A DNA stretch of 64,000 nucleotides from Methylobacterium mesophilicum SR1.6/6 (GTDB lineage: Bacteria > Pseudomonadota > Alphaproteobacteria > Rhizobiales > Beijerinckiaceae), in assembly GCF_000364445.2 (NCBI RefSeq), contig NZ_CP043538.1:4235447-4299446 (forward strand), read 5' to 3'. Shown piece by piece: positions 32,394-42,626 of the stretch. Every line of letters starts with the position of its first letter. Within the stretch, counting starts at the first letter, position 1. The translations under genes were made by a program, and so were the position numbers. The notes under the pieces were generated by a model. That model was given only the letters and a program-made list of their open reading frames with translations, was not told the DNA's origin and searched no databases.

Positions 32394-33449
32394 TCAGGCC
32401 CTTGTCGGGGCCGGCCCGAGAGCCCGGCTGCCGCAGGCGGAGCAGAAGCGCTCGAACGTGCTCTTGCGGTGATCGCAGGCGGGGCATCGCTCGAACAGGC
32501 CGATCCCGCAATGCGGGCAGAAATTCGCGTCCGGGCTCGCCATGTCGACGGGGCGCTCGCAGCCCGGGCAGACCTTCTTGGCAAGGCGGAGGAGGGCTTG
32601 ATCCGTCGCGATCTCGGTGCGCCGCTCCTCGTCGGGCCGGGCTTCGGCCAGTCGCTGACGTTCCCGGTACCCGTGGAGGGCGTTGATCGCCGCGCGCCCG
32701 GCCACGAGCGTGGCCACCACGCCGACGCCGTAATGGACGTAACCGCCGTAGCTCGGCAGATACGGCACTAGCTCGACGAAGAAGGCGAACGCCGCCGCCA
32801 GCGCGAAGCCCCAGACGAACGGCCAGTTGCGCGTGTTCCGCCGCTTCAGCAGCAGCCAGCCGGCCAGGACCAGCAGCGGAAGGGTCAAGGCCAGCCGGTA
32901 GCCGAAGACCCGCAGCTCCTGTGTTCCCTCGGCGGCCAGGAGCTTCTGCTGGGCTTCGGCCCGCTGCTCGCTCGCCTCGGTCGTCAGCGCCGCCTCCTTC
33001 TGCGCGAAACCGAGATCCGTCTGGGCCAAGCCTTCCAGCTGCTCCTCGACGGTCCGCTCGGCGGCCTTCAGGGCGTCGAGCCGCTGCGTGCGGGCGATGA
33101 GATCGGGATCCTGATCGACGCGCTGGGTCGTATCCCGTGTCTTGAGCCAGTTGGCGAAGGTCTCGCGGGCGGCCGCGGAGGCTGAGCGGGCCGCCTCAAG
33201 GGCAAGTTGCGCCTGGTCCGACTGCTGCTGGTTGTCGCCGCGCGCGCGGCGGACCTGCTTCAAGGCCGCATCGGTGGCCTGCGCCTTCTCGGGGTCGAGG
33301 AACTGCTCGAGGGCGTAGCGGTGCTCGACCTCCGGCAGATCGCCGACGACCAGTGATCCGAGCCCGATCAGGAAGCCCGCGAACGCGAAGGCCACCAGCC
33401 ACAGGATGAGGGTGAAGGTCCGTTCGGAGAGACTGACACCAGATCTCAA
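32394..33449 (-). CDS. Membrane protein with coiled coil and C-terminal zinc ribbons
   Basis: A 351-residue protein. One membrane span lies at about 13-38. Residues about 45-185 are a Gln/Ala/Glu-rich coiled coil. Three more spans follow (about 183-205, 212-232, 237-258). The C-terminus has four CxxC pairs, CPGC, CPHC, CPAC and CSAC, which make two zinc-ribbon units. The start is a TTG at 33449 with GAGG about 9 bases upstream; no ATG or GTG is available near the N-terminus. I recognise no named family. The layout suggests a membrane-anchored coiled coil with cytoplasmic metal-binding knuckles, possibly for protein or nucleic-acid contact. Confidence 0.78.
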   Translation of the reverse strand: MRSGVSLSERTFTLILWLVAFAFAGFLIGLGSLVVGDLPEVEHRYALEQFLDPEKAQATDAALKQVRRARGDNQQQSDQAQLALEAARSASAAARETFANWLKTRDTTQRVDQDPDLIARTQRLDALKAAERTVEEQLEGLAQTDLGFAQKEAALTTEASEQRAEAQQKLLAAEGTQELRVFGYRLALTLPLLVLAGWLLLKRRNTRNWPFVWGFALAAAFAFFVELVPYLPSYGGYVHYGVGVVATLVAGRAAINALHGYRERQRLAEARPDEERRTEIATDQALLRLAKKVCPGCERPVDMASPDANFCPHCGIGLFERCPACDHRKSTFERFCSACGSRALGPAPTRA

Positions 33450-33863
33450 GGCTCGATCCTCGACGGTTCCGTGGGAGCGTGACGGCGCCCGAACTGCCGG
33501 TGGCAGGCCCCCGAGTCACCCGTCCAGCCCGACACGACCGTCGCGTCCCGCGCGGCCGCAGGATCGAATCAGGCCCCGGGAGGACGCCTCGAGCCTAGCA
33601 GGACGCGCCGAGACGCGCCTGTCTTCGTGAGCGGGAGCGGGGCAAGTCTCGCGAGACTTCCGCATCATCCGCTGGAACCCGGCCCGGCGTGATCAGCAAC
33701 GCGTTCCCGGCCTCGAATAGACCTGCGCGTCGCGAGAGCAGTCGATGGTCGACGCGCGCGCATTCCGGACATCCCCGCCGCGGGCAAACGGAACGCCAAG
33801 CCGCATAACCTGTTGTCAGGCCGCCCAGTACGTAAGCTGGGTCACGAGAATTGGAGCGGAGCC
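33450..33863. other. Intergenic region between divergent genes
   Basis: These 414 bases lie between the zinc-ribbon gene (minus) and the DUF3597 gene (plus). Promoters for both should be here, but I see no convincing -35/-10 pair. Small frames on either strand lack good starts and look like chance. Confidence 0.45.
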
Positions 33864-34277
33864 ATGAGCCTCCTCGGCAGCATCGTCGGCAAGATCCTCC
33901 ATCCGTTCGGCGGCGGAACCGCGGACGCCGCACCCGCGCCCACGGCCGGCTCGGGCGGTCCGGCCACGTCGAGCACCCCCTCGACGCCCTCGGCGCCCGG
34001 CAGCTCCGGCGGCGGCGAGCCGGTGGATGTCGCGGCGGTTCTCACCAGCCTTGCCGAGAAGAACCCGCAGACGCTCGACTGGCGCCACTCGATCGTGGAC
34101 CTGATGAAGCTGCTCGGCCTCGATTCCGGCCTCGCCTCGCGCAAGCAGCTCGCCGACGAGCTGCACTACACCGGCGACAAGGACGATTCGGCCAGCATGA
34201 ACATCTGGCTGCACAAGCAGGTGATGCAGAAGCTCGCCGAGAACGGCGGCAAGGTGCCGGACGACCTGAAGCACTAG
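33864..34277 (+). CDS. DUF3597 family protein
   Basis: A 137-residue protein starting MSLLGSIVGKILHPFG. A Pro/Ser/Thr/Gly-rich linker (about 20-52) leads to a conserved domain: VDVAAVLTSLAEKNPQTLDW, then SIVDLMKLLGLDS, SRKQLADELHYTGD and the end SASMNIWLHKQVMQKLAENG. This is the DUF3597 pattern as I know it. The family has no firm function; its C-terminal domain is small, helical and cytoplasmic. The ATG at 33864 has ggag about 6 bases upstream. It stands alone and ends 44 bases from the convergent potF-like gene. Confidence 0.88.
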   Translation: MSLLGSIVGKILHPFGGGTADAAPAPTAGSGGPATSSTPSTPSAPGSSGGGEPVDVAAVLTSLAEKNPQTLDWRHSIVDLMKLLGLDSGLASRKQLADELHYTGDKDDSASMNIWLHKQVMQKLAENGGKVPDDLKH

Positions 34278-34290
34278 TCCTTGCGGCTGC

Positions 34291-34317
34291 GGGATCCGGC
34301 GCGCGGCGCCGGATCCC
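34291..34317. terminator. Bidirectional hairpin between convergent genes
   Basis: A perfect 12-bp stem (gggatccggcgc / gcgccggatccc) with a gcg loop lies exactly in the short gap between the DUF3597 gene and the potF-like gene. It has no clear T run, but its symmetry and position suit a terminator used from both sides. Confidence 0.6.
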
Positions 34318-34320
34318 CGT

Positions 34321-35448
34321 TCAGCGCCCGGTCCGCACCCGCGTCCAGAGGCGGGTCACGAAGCGCTGGGTGCGGTCGTCCCAGGCCGTGTTGATGGACA
34401 GGCGCTGCATCGTCGCCTCGTCCGGGTAGATGCCGGGATTGCTCAGGATCTCGGGCTTCACGAACTTCTTGGCCGCGAGGTTGCCGCTGGCATAGGCCAC
34501 GAAGTTGGTGTTGGCCGCCGCCACCTCGGGCCGCATCATGTAGTCGATGAAGGCGAGCGCCTCGGCCGGGTGGGCGGCATCCTTCGGGATCGCGAAGGTG
34601 TCGAACCACATCAGCGCGCCTTCCTTCGGCACCACGTAGGCGATGTCGATGCCGTTCTTGGCCTCCTCGGCCCGGCGCTTGGCCTGCATCACGTCGCCGG
34701 AATAGCCGACCGCCACGCAGATATCGCCGTTGGCCAAAGCCTGGATGTATTCCGACGAGTGGAACTTCCGCACGCTGCCGCGCACCTTGTAGAGGGCGTC
34801 GGTCACCAGGGTCAGGTCGTCCCAGCGCTTCGAATCCGCCTTGGCGCCGAAGGCGGGAAGCATGCTGGGGATCAGATCCTCGGGGCTGTCGAGCATCATG
34901 ATCCCGCACTCCTTCAGCCTGTTCGCCGAGGCGGGATTGAGGACGAGGGTCCAGGAGTTCAGGGCCGCGCCGGCGCCCAGCCGCTCGCGGACGGCGGCGA
35001 CGTTGTAGCCGATGCCGGTGGTGCCCCACATGTAATCGACCGCGTAGGTGTTCCCCGGATCGTAGGCGGCCAGCCGGCTGGTGACCTCCGACCAGAGGTT
35101 TCCGAGGTTCTTCAGCTTGGACTTGTCGAGGGGCAGGAAGGCGCCGGCCCGGATCAGCCGCTGCAGGTAGGGACCCGACGGGACGACGAGATCGTAGCCG
35201 GACCGGCCCGCGAGCAGCTTGGTCTCCAGGATCTCGTTGTTGTCGTAGGTGTCGTAGACGACCTTGATCCCGGTCTCGCGGGTGAAGGCTTCGAGCACCT
35301 TCGGATCGATGTAGTCCGACCAGTTGTAGATGTTGAGGATCCGCTCCTCGGCGGCCGGGGCCGGCCGCACGAGGGGGAGGGCCGCCAGGCAAGCCCCCGC
35401 GAGGGCAATCGCCGCGGCTGTCAGGACGGTGCGGCGCGGGCCGTTCAC
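34321..35448 (-). CDS. potF: Polyamine-type extracellular solute-binding protein
   Basis: A 375-residue periplasmic binding protein of the PotD/PotF family. A twin-Arg-like, hydrophobic signal (residues 1-33, ending PAPAAEE) is followed by ILNIYNWSDYIDPKVLEAF, the classic start of the mature protein. Other family segments are DLVVPSGPYLQRLI, YMWGTTGIGYN and FIDYMMRPEVAA. It would bind putrescine or spermidine and feed an ABC transporter, but potG, potH and potI genes are not present. The GTG at 35448 overlaps the ridA stop (GTGA), so translation is coupled to ridA. Substrate is by family only. Confidence 0.88.
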   Translation of the reverse strand: MNGPRRTVLTAAAIALAGACLAALPLVRPAPAAEERILNIYNWSDYIDPKVLEAFTRETGIKVVYDTYDNNEILETKLLAGRSGYDLVVPSGPYLQRLIRAGAFLPLDKSKLKNLGNLWSEVTSRLAAYDPGNTYAVDYMWGTTGIGYNVAAVRERLGAGAALNSWTLVLNPASANRLKECGIMMLDSPEDLIPSMLPAFGAKADSKRWDDLTLVTDALYKVRGSVRKFHSSEYIQALANGDICVAVGYSGDVMQAKRRAEEAKNGIDIAYVVPKEGALMWFDTFAIPKDAAHPAEALAFIDYMMRPEVAAANTNFVAYASGNLAAKKFVKPEILSNPGIYPDEATMQRLSINTAWDDRTQRFVTRLWTRVRTGR

Positions 35449-35801
35449 CGGCTCCTCGCCGCCACGACCACGATCTCGACCAGGTATTCGGGCGCGGCGA
35501 GCTTGGCCTCGACGGTGGCGCGCGCCGGCGGGTTCTCCGGCGAGACCCAGGCATCCCAGGCGGCGTTCATCTCCGCGAAGGTCGCGATGTCGGCGAGGTA
35601 CACGGTGGCCGAGAGGATCCGCTCCTTGTCGCTGCCGGAGGCGGCGAGAAGCCGGTCGATCTCGGAGAGGATCTGCTGGGTCTGGATCGTCACGCCGGTG
35701 CCGACCGTGTCGGAGGCGACCTGCCCGGCGAGGTAGACCATGTCGCCGAAGGTGACGGCCTGCGACATCCGCTTGCCCGGCTCGATCCGCTTGATGTCCA
35801 T
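35445..35801 (-). CDS. RidA family (YjgF/YER057c/UK114) protein
   Basis: A 118-residue protein starting MDIKRIEPGKRMSQAVTFGD. The family pattern is clear: VYLAGQVASD, then QILSEIDRLL, SDKERILSATVYL, FAEMNAAWDAWV and PARATVEAKLA with the conserved arginine. RidA proteins hydrolyse reactive enamine or imine intermediates from amino-acid metabolism. The ATG at 35801 is preceded by ggag; the upstream open frame is ignored. It is the first gene of a two-gene unit with the polyamine-binding protein, so it may act on products of amine or amino-acid breakdown. Confidence 0.9.
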   Translation of the reverse strand: MDIKRIEPGKRMSQAVTFGDMVYLAGQVASDTVGTGVTIQTQQILSEIDRLLAASGSDKERILSATVYLADIATFAEMNAAWDAWVSPENPPARATVEAKLAAPEYLVEIVVVAARSR

Positions 35802-35983
35802 ACCCGTCTCCACCGTCTCAAGAACCGGCGTATCTGCCGCCGCACCGGCTTGGCGGTAAAGGGGCGCGCGCGCAACCACCCGGGGACCCCGAGGAAAATC
35901 GTCGTCGCGTGCCAGGGTGCGGGCAACCGTCGCGGGTCGTAAAGCGTTCTGCCGCCATCGACAGTCACGCCTTGGGGTTTGTC

Positions 35984-36247
35984 ATGGGTATCCTCTGGAC
36001 CATCATCATCGGGTTCCTCGCCGGCGTCATCGCCAAGTTCATCATGCCGGGCCCGAACGAGCCCGCCGGCTTCATCCTGACCACGATCCTCGGCATCGTC
36101 GGCGCCTTCGTGGCGACCTTCCTGGGCCAGGCCATCGGCTGGTACGGGCCGAACCAGGGCGCGGGCTTCATCGGCGCCATCGTGGGCGCGGTGGTCGTGC
36201 TGTTCATCTACGGCATGATCGCCGGCCGCCGCACCACCACCTACTGA
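35984..36247 (+). CDS. GlsB/YeaQ/YmgE family stress membrane protein
   Basis: An 87-residue protein with three membrane spans: MGILWTIIIGFLAGVIAKFI, then GFILTTILGIVGAFVATFLG and GFIGAIVGAVVVLFIYGMIA. The MPGPNEPAGF loop between the first two spans is the family signature. Members are often induced by osmotic or acid stress or in stationary phase. It is divergent from ridA and followed by a strong terminator. Confidence 0.9.
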   Translation: MGILWTIIIGFLAGVIAKFIMPGPNEPAGFILTTILGIVGAFVATFLGQAIGWYGPNQGAGFIGAIVGAVVVLFIYGMIAGRRTTTY

Positions 36248-36274
36248 TTTCCTCCGGCAGGTCCGGAAACGACG

Positions 36275-36304
36275 AGGGGCGCCCCGCGGGGCGCCCCTTT
36301 TTTT
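36275..36304 (+). terminator. Rho-independent terminator after the YeaQ-like gene
   Basis: A perfect GC stem (aggggcgccc / gggcgcccct) with a short cgc loop is followed by seven T. It ends the plus-strand gene about 30 bases upstream. It lies just after the convergent 73-residue gene on the minus strand, so it may serve both. Confidence 0.9.
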
Positions 36305-36328
36305 CTGGGCCACGATCGGCCCTGAGGC

Positions 36329-36550
36329 TCAGAAATGCTCGGAGGCGGCCTTCACGGCGCAATGGCCGGTGGCGCCGCGCACCGCGAGGCCGACGCCGAC
36401 CACGAGCGCCAGCAGGCTTAGGAGCTTGTTGGGACGGGGCTGCGCGGCCGCGGCGGCGATGCCGAGGCCCAGCGCCACCGAGAAGGCGCGCTCCGTCGTC
36501 GACAGGTTCGGCTGCCCGCTGAAGATATCGTGCATCATGTCGTTGGCCAT
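36329..36550 (-). CDS. Small membrane protein (DUF2892-like)
   Basis: A 73-residue protein starting MANDMMHDIFSGQPNLSTTE. One or two hydrophobic spans (AFSVALGLGIAAAAA and LLSLLALVVGVGLAVRG) and NLSTTERAFSVALG resemble the DUF2892 pattern (a start like NVGxxERxxR). The ATG at 36550 has ggag 7 bases upstream. The gene is between the terminator at 36275 and the pnp terminator. Function unknown. Confidence 0.7.
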   Translation of the reverse strand: MANDMMHDIFSGQPNLSTTERAFSVALGLGIAAAAAQPRPNKLLSLLALVVGVGLAVRGATGHCAVKAASEHF

Positions 36551-36643
36551 GAGGGTCTCCGGTTGGGAAGTCGCGGGGGAACGCGGCATCGGGCGCCCCG
36601 TTCCCGGTCGGCGGCCAGCGCTGAGCCCATCCAGAGACGAAAC

Positions 36644-36674
36644 AAAAAGGGCGCGGCCCCGGAGGACCGCGCCC
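36644..36674 (-). terminator. Rho-independent terminator after pnp
   Basis: On the minus strand the stem gggcgcgg / ccgcgccc is followed by five T. It starts 47 bases after the pnp stop and is the clear end of the rpsO-pnp unit. Confidence 0.9.
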
Positions 36675-36720
36675 GTCTGGAAAGCCGCGCCGGCCCCAGC
36701 CGGCGCGGGCGTTTCCCTGC

Positions 36721-38943
<2,223 letters not shown>

Positions 38944-39001
38944 TCTTGATCTCTTCCTTGCCTGCGGCGGGCCCAAGCCCGGCGCCGCCGGGGGCAAGAC
39001 G

Positions 39002-39032
39002 GCGAGACACTTCGCTGCGGAAAGTGTCTCGC
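39002..39032 (-). promoter_or_regulatory. Hairpin in the pnp leader
   Basis: A perfect 11-bp stem (gcgagacactt / aagtgtctcgc) with a 9-base loop lies about 60 bases upstream of the pnp start in the rpsO-pnp spacer. In E. coli a long stem-loop in the same position is cut by RNase III and lets PNPase shut off its own mRNA. The position and symmetry fit such a role here; sequence similarity is not claimed. Confidence 0.6.
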
Positions 39033-39152
39033 GATCCTGCCCCGATGCCGACGCCTCGAAGCGGCCCGCTTGTCGGGAGGCCGGACCCATTCCGGCAGCC
39101 CGTGATGGTGAAACGCGGCCCCGGGCCGGGCCCGGAACCGCGCGAACCCGCC

Positions 39153-39422
39153 TTACCGGCGGATGCCGAGACGCTCGATGAGGGCGCGGTAGCGGGCCTC
39201 GTCCTTGCGCTTGACGTAGTCGAGCAGCGAGCGGCGCTGCGAGACCAGCTTCAGGAGGCCGCGCCGGGAATGGTTGTCCTTGGCGTGAGTCTTGAAGTGA
39301 CCGGTCAGGTTGGTGATCCGCTCGGTGAGGATCGCCACTTGGACTTCCGGGGAGCCGGTGTCCTTGGCGTCCTTGCGGTGTTCCTTGATGAGCGCGGTCT
39401 TGCGCTCTGCCGTGATCGACAT
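39153..39422 (-). CDS. rpsO: 30S ribosomal protein S15
   Basis: An 89-residue ribosomal protein of the small subunit that binds 16S rRNA early in assembly. All of the family pattern is present: the start [55 protein letters not shown] and [18 protein letters not shown]. Length is exactly the family norm. It is followed by pnp. The 457 bases upstream hold its leader and promoter. Confidence 0.98.
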   Translation of the reverse strand: MSITAERKTALIKEHRKDAKDTGSPEVQVAILTERITNLTGHFKTHAKDNHSRRGLLKLVSQRRSLLDYVKRKDEARYRALIERLGIRR

Positions 39423-39879
39423 CGCGTGCCTTTCGGGTTGTGCTGGTCGGATGCGGCGCCCCGAAACGGGCGCGCGCGGGCTCGGCGTTCGGCCGGTGCC
39501 GGGATGTCGTCCAGCACGGTCACAGCGCCAAGCGGCTCAAGCCCCGCCCGGAAACCCGGGTCGAGGCCGCGCGATCCATACACGAAACCGGGGGATATGC
39601 CAGCCCCGGGGTGGGGGCGGTTGAGCGGCTTCGCGGCACGTCCTGTGCGGGGTCCCGGATCAGGTTCCGCTTCCGCTCCACCTGTCCGGGAAGAGGCCGG
39701 TGCAGGATGAACCGGCGCCTTTTCCCGGACGCCTGGAACGCGGTGGAAGGCGATCCGGGACCCAGCACAAGAACGAGCCGCATGGCGGCACTGCCCCAAC
39801 GTCTCGTCCGCGGCGGCCCCGGGAAATCGGTTAACGCCCCCGTGATAGGCCGACACCGCGCGCGAAACCCGGCCCGGCG
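39423..39879. other. Intergenic region upstream of rpsO
   Basis: These 457 bases lie between rpsO (minus) and the first membrane protein (plus), which are divergent. No strong promoter motif or hairpin was seen. A frame at 39440-39883 on the plus strand is Arg/Pro-rich and has no good start, so I do not call it. Confidence 0.45.
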
Positions 39880-41880
39880 ATGAACGGCACCCTCTCGGAT
39901 GCGTGCGGTGTCGTCCTCGCGACGCTGCTCGGCGTTCCCCTCGTCCTCCTGCCGGGCTACGCCCTGGGCAACCTGACCGGAATCCTCGGCTTCCGGGCGC
40001 TGGAGCCCGGGCCGCGGGCCTTGAGCGCGGCCCTCCTCGGCATCGGCCTGCTGCCGGCCCTCGACAGCCTGATCGTCCAGGCCGGCGGCGTCCCGCTGGC
40101 CCTCCTGGCGAATGGCGCGCTCGGGCTCGCGGCCCTGCGCCCGGCACTCGGCGACCTGCGCGGCCCGATCGACCGCCCGGCCGTCGCGCTCGGCGGCCTC
40201 TGGCTCGTGATCGTCGCCTACGCGCTGATCGAAATCGACACGGGCTCGGCCCTCTACCAGCCGATCACCGTCATCGACCTCGTCAAGCACGCCGCCCTGA
40301 CCCGTGCGATCGCCGACGGCGGGCTGCCGCCGGTGGACCCGTTCGTCGCCCGCCCGGAGCGGGCCGGCTATTACTACTTCTTCTACACGCTCACCGCCCT
40401 GGTCGACTGGGCCGGCGGGCGGTTCGTCGACGGACGGACCGCCTTCGCGGGGATGACGTTCTGGACGGGCCTCGCCCTTTTCGGCCTGCTGGACCGGCTG
40501 CTCGCGGCGACGGGCCTCGTCCGCGACGCGGCGCCCCGGCTCGTGCGCCGGTCCCTCTGGATCGTCCTGCCGGCCGGCGGCCTCGACATCCTGCTGGTCG
40601 TCGCCGACAGGGCCCAGTCCGGTTCCTGGCTCCCGATCCCGGAATGGCTGAACGAGCAGGTCGTCAACTGGCCGACCTCCCTGGTCTGGGTCCCGCATCA
40701 CGTCGCCGCCGCGCTGGCCGGTTGGCTGGGCCTCCTGGTCCTGGCCGAGGTCGCCGACCGGGCGCAGCCCGGACGGCGCGCGGAGGCTGCCGCGGTCGCC
40801 GTGGCGGGGACCGCCTTCGCGGCCTGCGCGGGTCTGTCGGTCTGGGTCTGCCTCGGCACCGCGGCTGCGGCCGCGATCTGGCTGGCGCTGCTCGGCTTCG
40901 AGCGCCGCTGGCGCGCGGCGGCCCGGCTGTGTGCCGCCGGCCTGCTCAGCGCCGTCCTGGCCACGCCTTACCTGCTCAGCCTCATGGGCAGCCGGGCCGG
41001 ATCGGCCGCCCCGATCCTGTTCGGTATCAGGCCCTTCGGTCCCATCGAGGGAATCGCCGACGAGCCTGTCCAGAGCATCCTCCGCCTGATCCTCCTGCCG
41101 GCCAATTACGCCTTCGCGCTGGGCGCGCTCGCGGCCGGAACGCTCCTGTTCTGGCAGATCACCCCACGCGGCGCGGCGCATGCGCGCGAGGCGGGACGGC
41201 TCCTGACCATATGCGCCGCCGCATCCCTGCTGCTCGGCGGGTTTCTGCGCTCGGCCATCCTCTACAACGACCTCGGCTGGCGCGTGGTGCTCCTCGCTCA
41301 GGTCTCGGCGGTGGTCTGGACCGCGGCCGCCCTGGCCCGCAGCGCTGCCGGACCGCGGCTGACGATGCCGAGAGCGTTCGCGGCGTTGCTGCTCCTCGGA
41401 TATGCGACGACGCTCTACGGCTTCGTCGAGATGCGGGCCTATCCCGCCGCCGGACGGGCGGATTTCGCCTTCCTCAACGGCCGCCCCGACATCGACCGGG
41501 ACCTGCGCGCGGCCTATGCCTGGGCCGGCACGCACCTGCCCGCGGACATGGTGCTGCAGGCCTCGCCGCGCCCGCCGCGGGTCTTCGCGTTCGGCCTCTA
41601 CGGGCACCAGCCGGTGGCGGTGGCCGACCGGAAGGCGCAGCTGTTCGGCGCGGATCCGGAGCTGGTCGCCGCGCGCGTCGCGGCGCTCGGGCCGATCTTC
41701 GGCGCCGGCCTGACCGCCGCCGAGGTGCGCCGCTTGGCTGCCGCCTCCGGTGTCGGCGCGCTCGTCGTGACGGCGCGGGACGAGGTTTGGGCCGACCCGG
41801 ATTCATGGCTCCGGCGGGCGCGTCCGAGTTATGCGGGTCCGCTCGTCCGGATCCTGCGCGTGGAGGATATCCATGACTGA
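39880..41880 (+). CDS. Large multi-pass membrane protein with C-terminal soluble domain (GT-C-like?)
   Basis: A 666-residue protein with about 12-13 membrane spans in its first 510 residues and a soluble domain after it. Large loop patches include VDPFVARPERAGYYYFFYTL and NWPTSLVWVPHHVAAALA. An ITVIDLVKHAALTRAI stretch with Asp and His in a loop after an early span, and the tail domain (VEMRAYPA, RDLRAAYAWAGTHL), resemble the GT-C or DUF2298 type of lipid-linked sugar transferases. I could not match it to a named family. The next gene overlaps its stop. A cell-envelope role is likely but inferred. Confidence 0.7.
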   Translation: MNGTLSDACGVVLATLLGVPLVLLPGYALGNLTGILGFRALEPGPRALSAALLGIGLLPALDSLIVQAGGVPLALLANGALGLAALRPALGDLRGPIDRPAVALGGLWLVIVAYALIEIDTGSALYQPITVIDLVKHAALTRAIADGGLPPVDPFVARPERAGYYYFFYTLTALVDWAGGRFVDGRTAFAGMTFWTGLALFGLLDRLLAATGLVRDAAPRLVRRSLWIVLPAGGLDILLVVADRAQSGSWLPIPEWLNEQVVNWPTSLVWVPHHVAAALAGWLGLLVLAEVADRAQPGRRAEAAAVAVAGTAFAACAGLSVWVCLGTAAAAAIWLALLGFERRWRAAARLCAAGLLSAVLATPYLLSLMGSRAGSAAPILFGIRPFGPIEGIADEPVQSILRLILLPANYAFALGALAAGTLLFWQITPRGAAHAREAGRLLTICAAASLLLGGFLRSAILYNDLGWRVVLLAQVSAVVWTAAALARSAAGPRLTMPRAFAALLLLGYATTLYGFVEMRAYPAAGRADFAFLNGRPDIDRDLRAAYAWAGTHLPADMVLQASPRPPRVFAFGLYGHQPVAVADRKAQLFGADPELVAARVAALGPIFGAGLTAAEVRRLAAASGVGALVVTARDEVWADPDSWLRRARPSYAGPLVRILRVEDIHD

Positions 41881-42553
41881 GCCTGCCCCCTCGCGCGCGG
41901 GTTCCGCCCTGCGCTGGCTCGGCGCGCAGACGCTGCTGCACGCGGGGGCGCTCGCCCTCGGTCTCGGCTGCTTCGTGCTGCTGTTCCAGACGGAACTCTG
42001 GTCCGGCGTGACGATCCTGTTCTACCGCGGCCTGATCCTCATGGTGGTCGCCTTCCTGATCACCCTCGCGGCGCTCACGGCGCTGGCAGGCCTCGGCCGC
42101 GCCTGGGGCCTGCGCCGCCGCGATGCCCTCGGGGCCTGCGTCCTGTCGCTGTCGCTCAACCTGAGCGCGTTCGTGATCCTGCCCGTGACGGTCGATCGCT
42201 CCATCAGCACCTTCCTGCTCGGCCAGATGGCGGCGCATCCCGACGACAGCTACAACGCCGCGCGGGCGCGGGCGGTGTTCGAGACCGTCTATCTCGGCAC
42301 GTTCCGGCAGATCGAGCGGCGGCTCGCCGAGCAGCACGCGTCCGGCAACATCGCGCCCGCGGAGGACGGCTACGTCATCACCCCGCAGGGCCGGGCCTTC
42401 ATCCGATTCGCCGGCCTCGTCGCCAGGGCCTTCAGGACTGACACGCGGATGATCGATGGCGGCGCCTCCGACGGATCGGCCTCCGCGCGATCGGCGGAGA
42501 TCGTCCGCGACGCGGGTCCGGGTGGCGGATCCGAGAGCGGGTTGCGGCGATGA
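41873..42553 (+). CDS. Membrane protein coupled to the large membrane protein
   Basis: A 226-residue protein starting MTEPAPSRAGSALRWL. Its ATG overlaps the stop of the upstream gene by several bases, so it is co-translated. Three spans lie in the first 110 residues (about 20-42, 48-70 and 85-105); the rest is soluble, with IERRLAEQHASGNIAPAEDG and a Gly/Ser-rich end. No family is recognised. The coupling suggests a partner subunit of the larger protein. Confidence 0.7.
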   Translation: MTEPAPSRAGSALRWLGAQTLLHAGALALGLGCFVLLFQTELWSGVTILFYRGLILMVVAFLITLAALTALAGLGRAWGLRRRDALGACVLSLSLNLSAFVILPVTVDRSISTFLLGQMAAHPDDSYNAARARAVFETVYLGTFRQIERRLAEQHASGNIAPAEDGYVITPQGRAFIRFAGLVARAFRTDTRMIDGGASDGSASARSAEIVRDAGPGGGSESGLRR

Positions 42554-42626
42554 TCCGTCCGCGCGTCCGGGCATGGAACGTGCCCTGACGCAGTGCTGGG
42601 ATCCTGAGGCGCGAGGGATGGGAACG

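Noticed and set aside
39520..41607. 695-residue minus-strand open frame antisense to the large membrane protein
   Set aside because: Gly/Arg/Gln-rich, no domain, and the plus strand has good membrane topology and a coupled partner.
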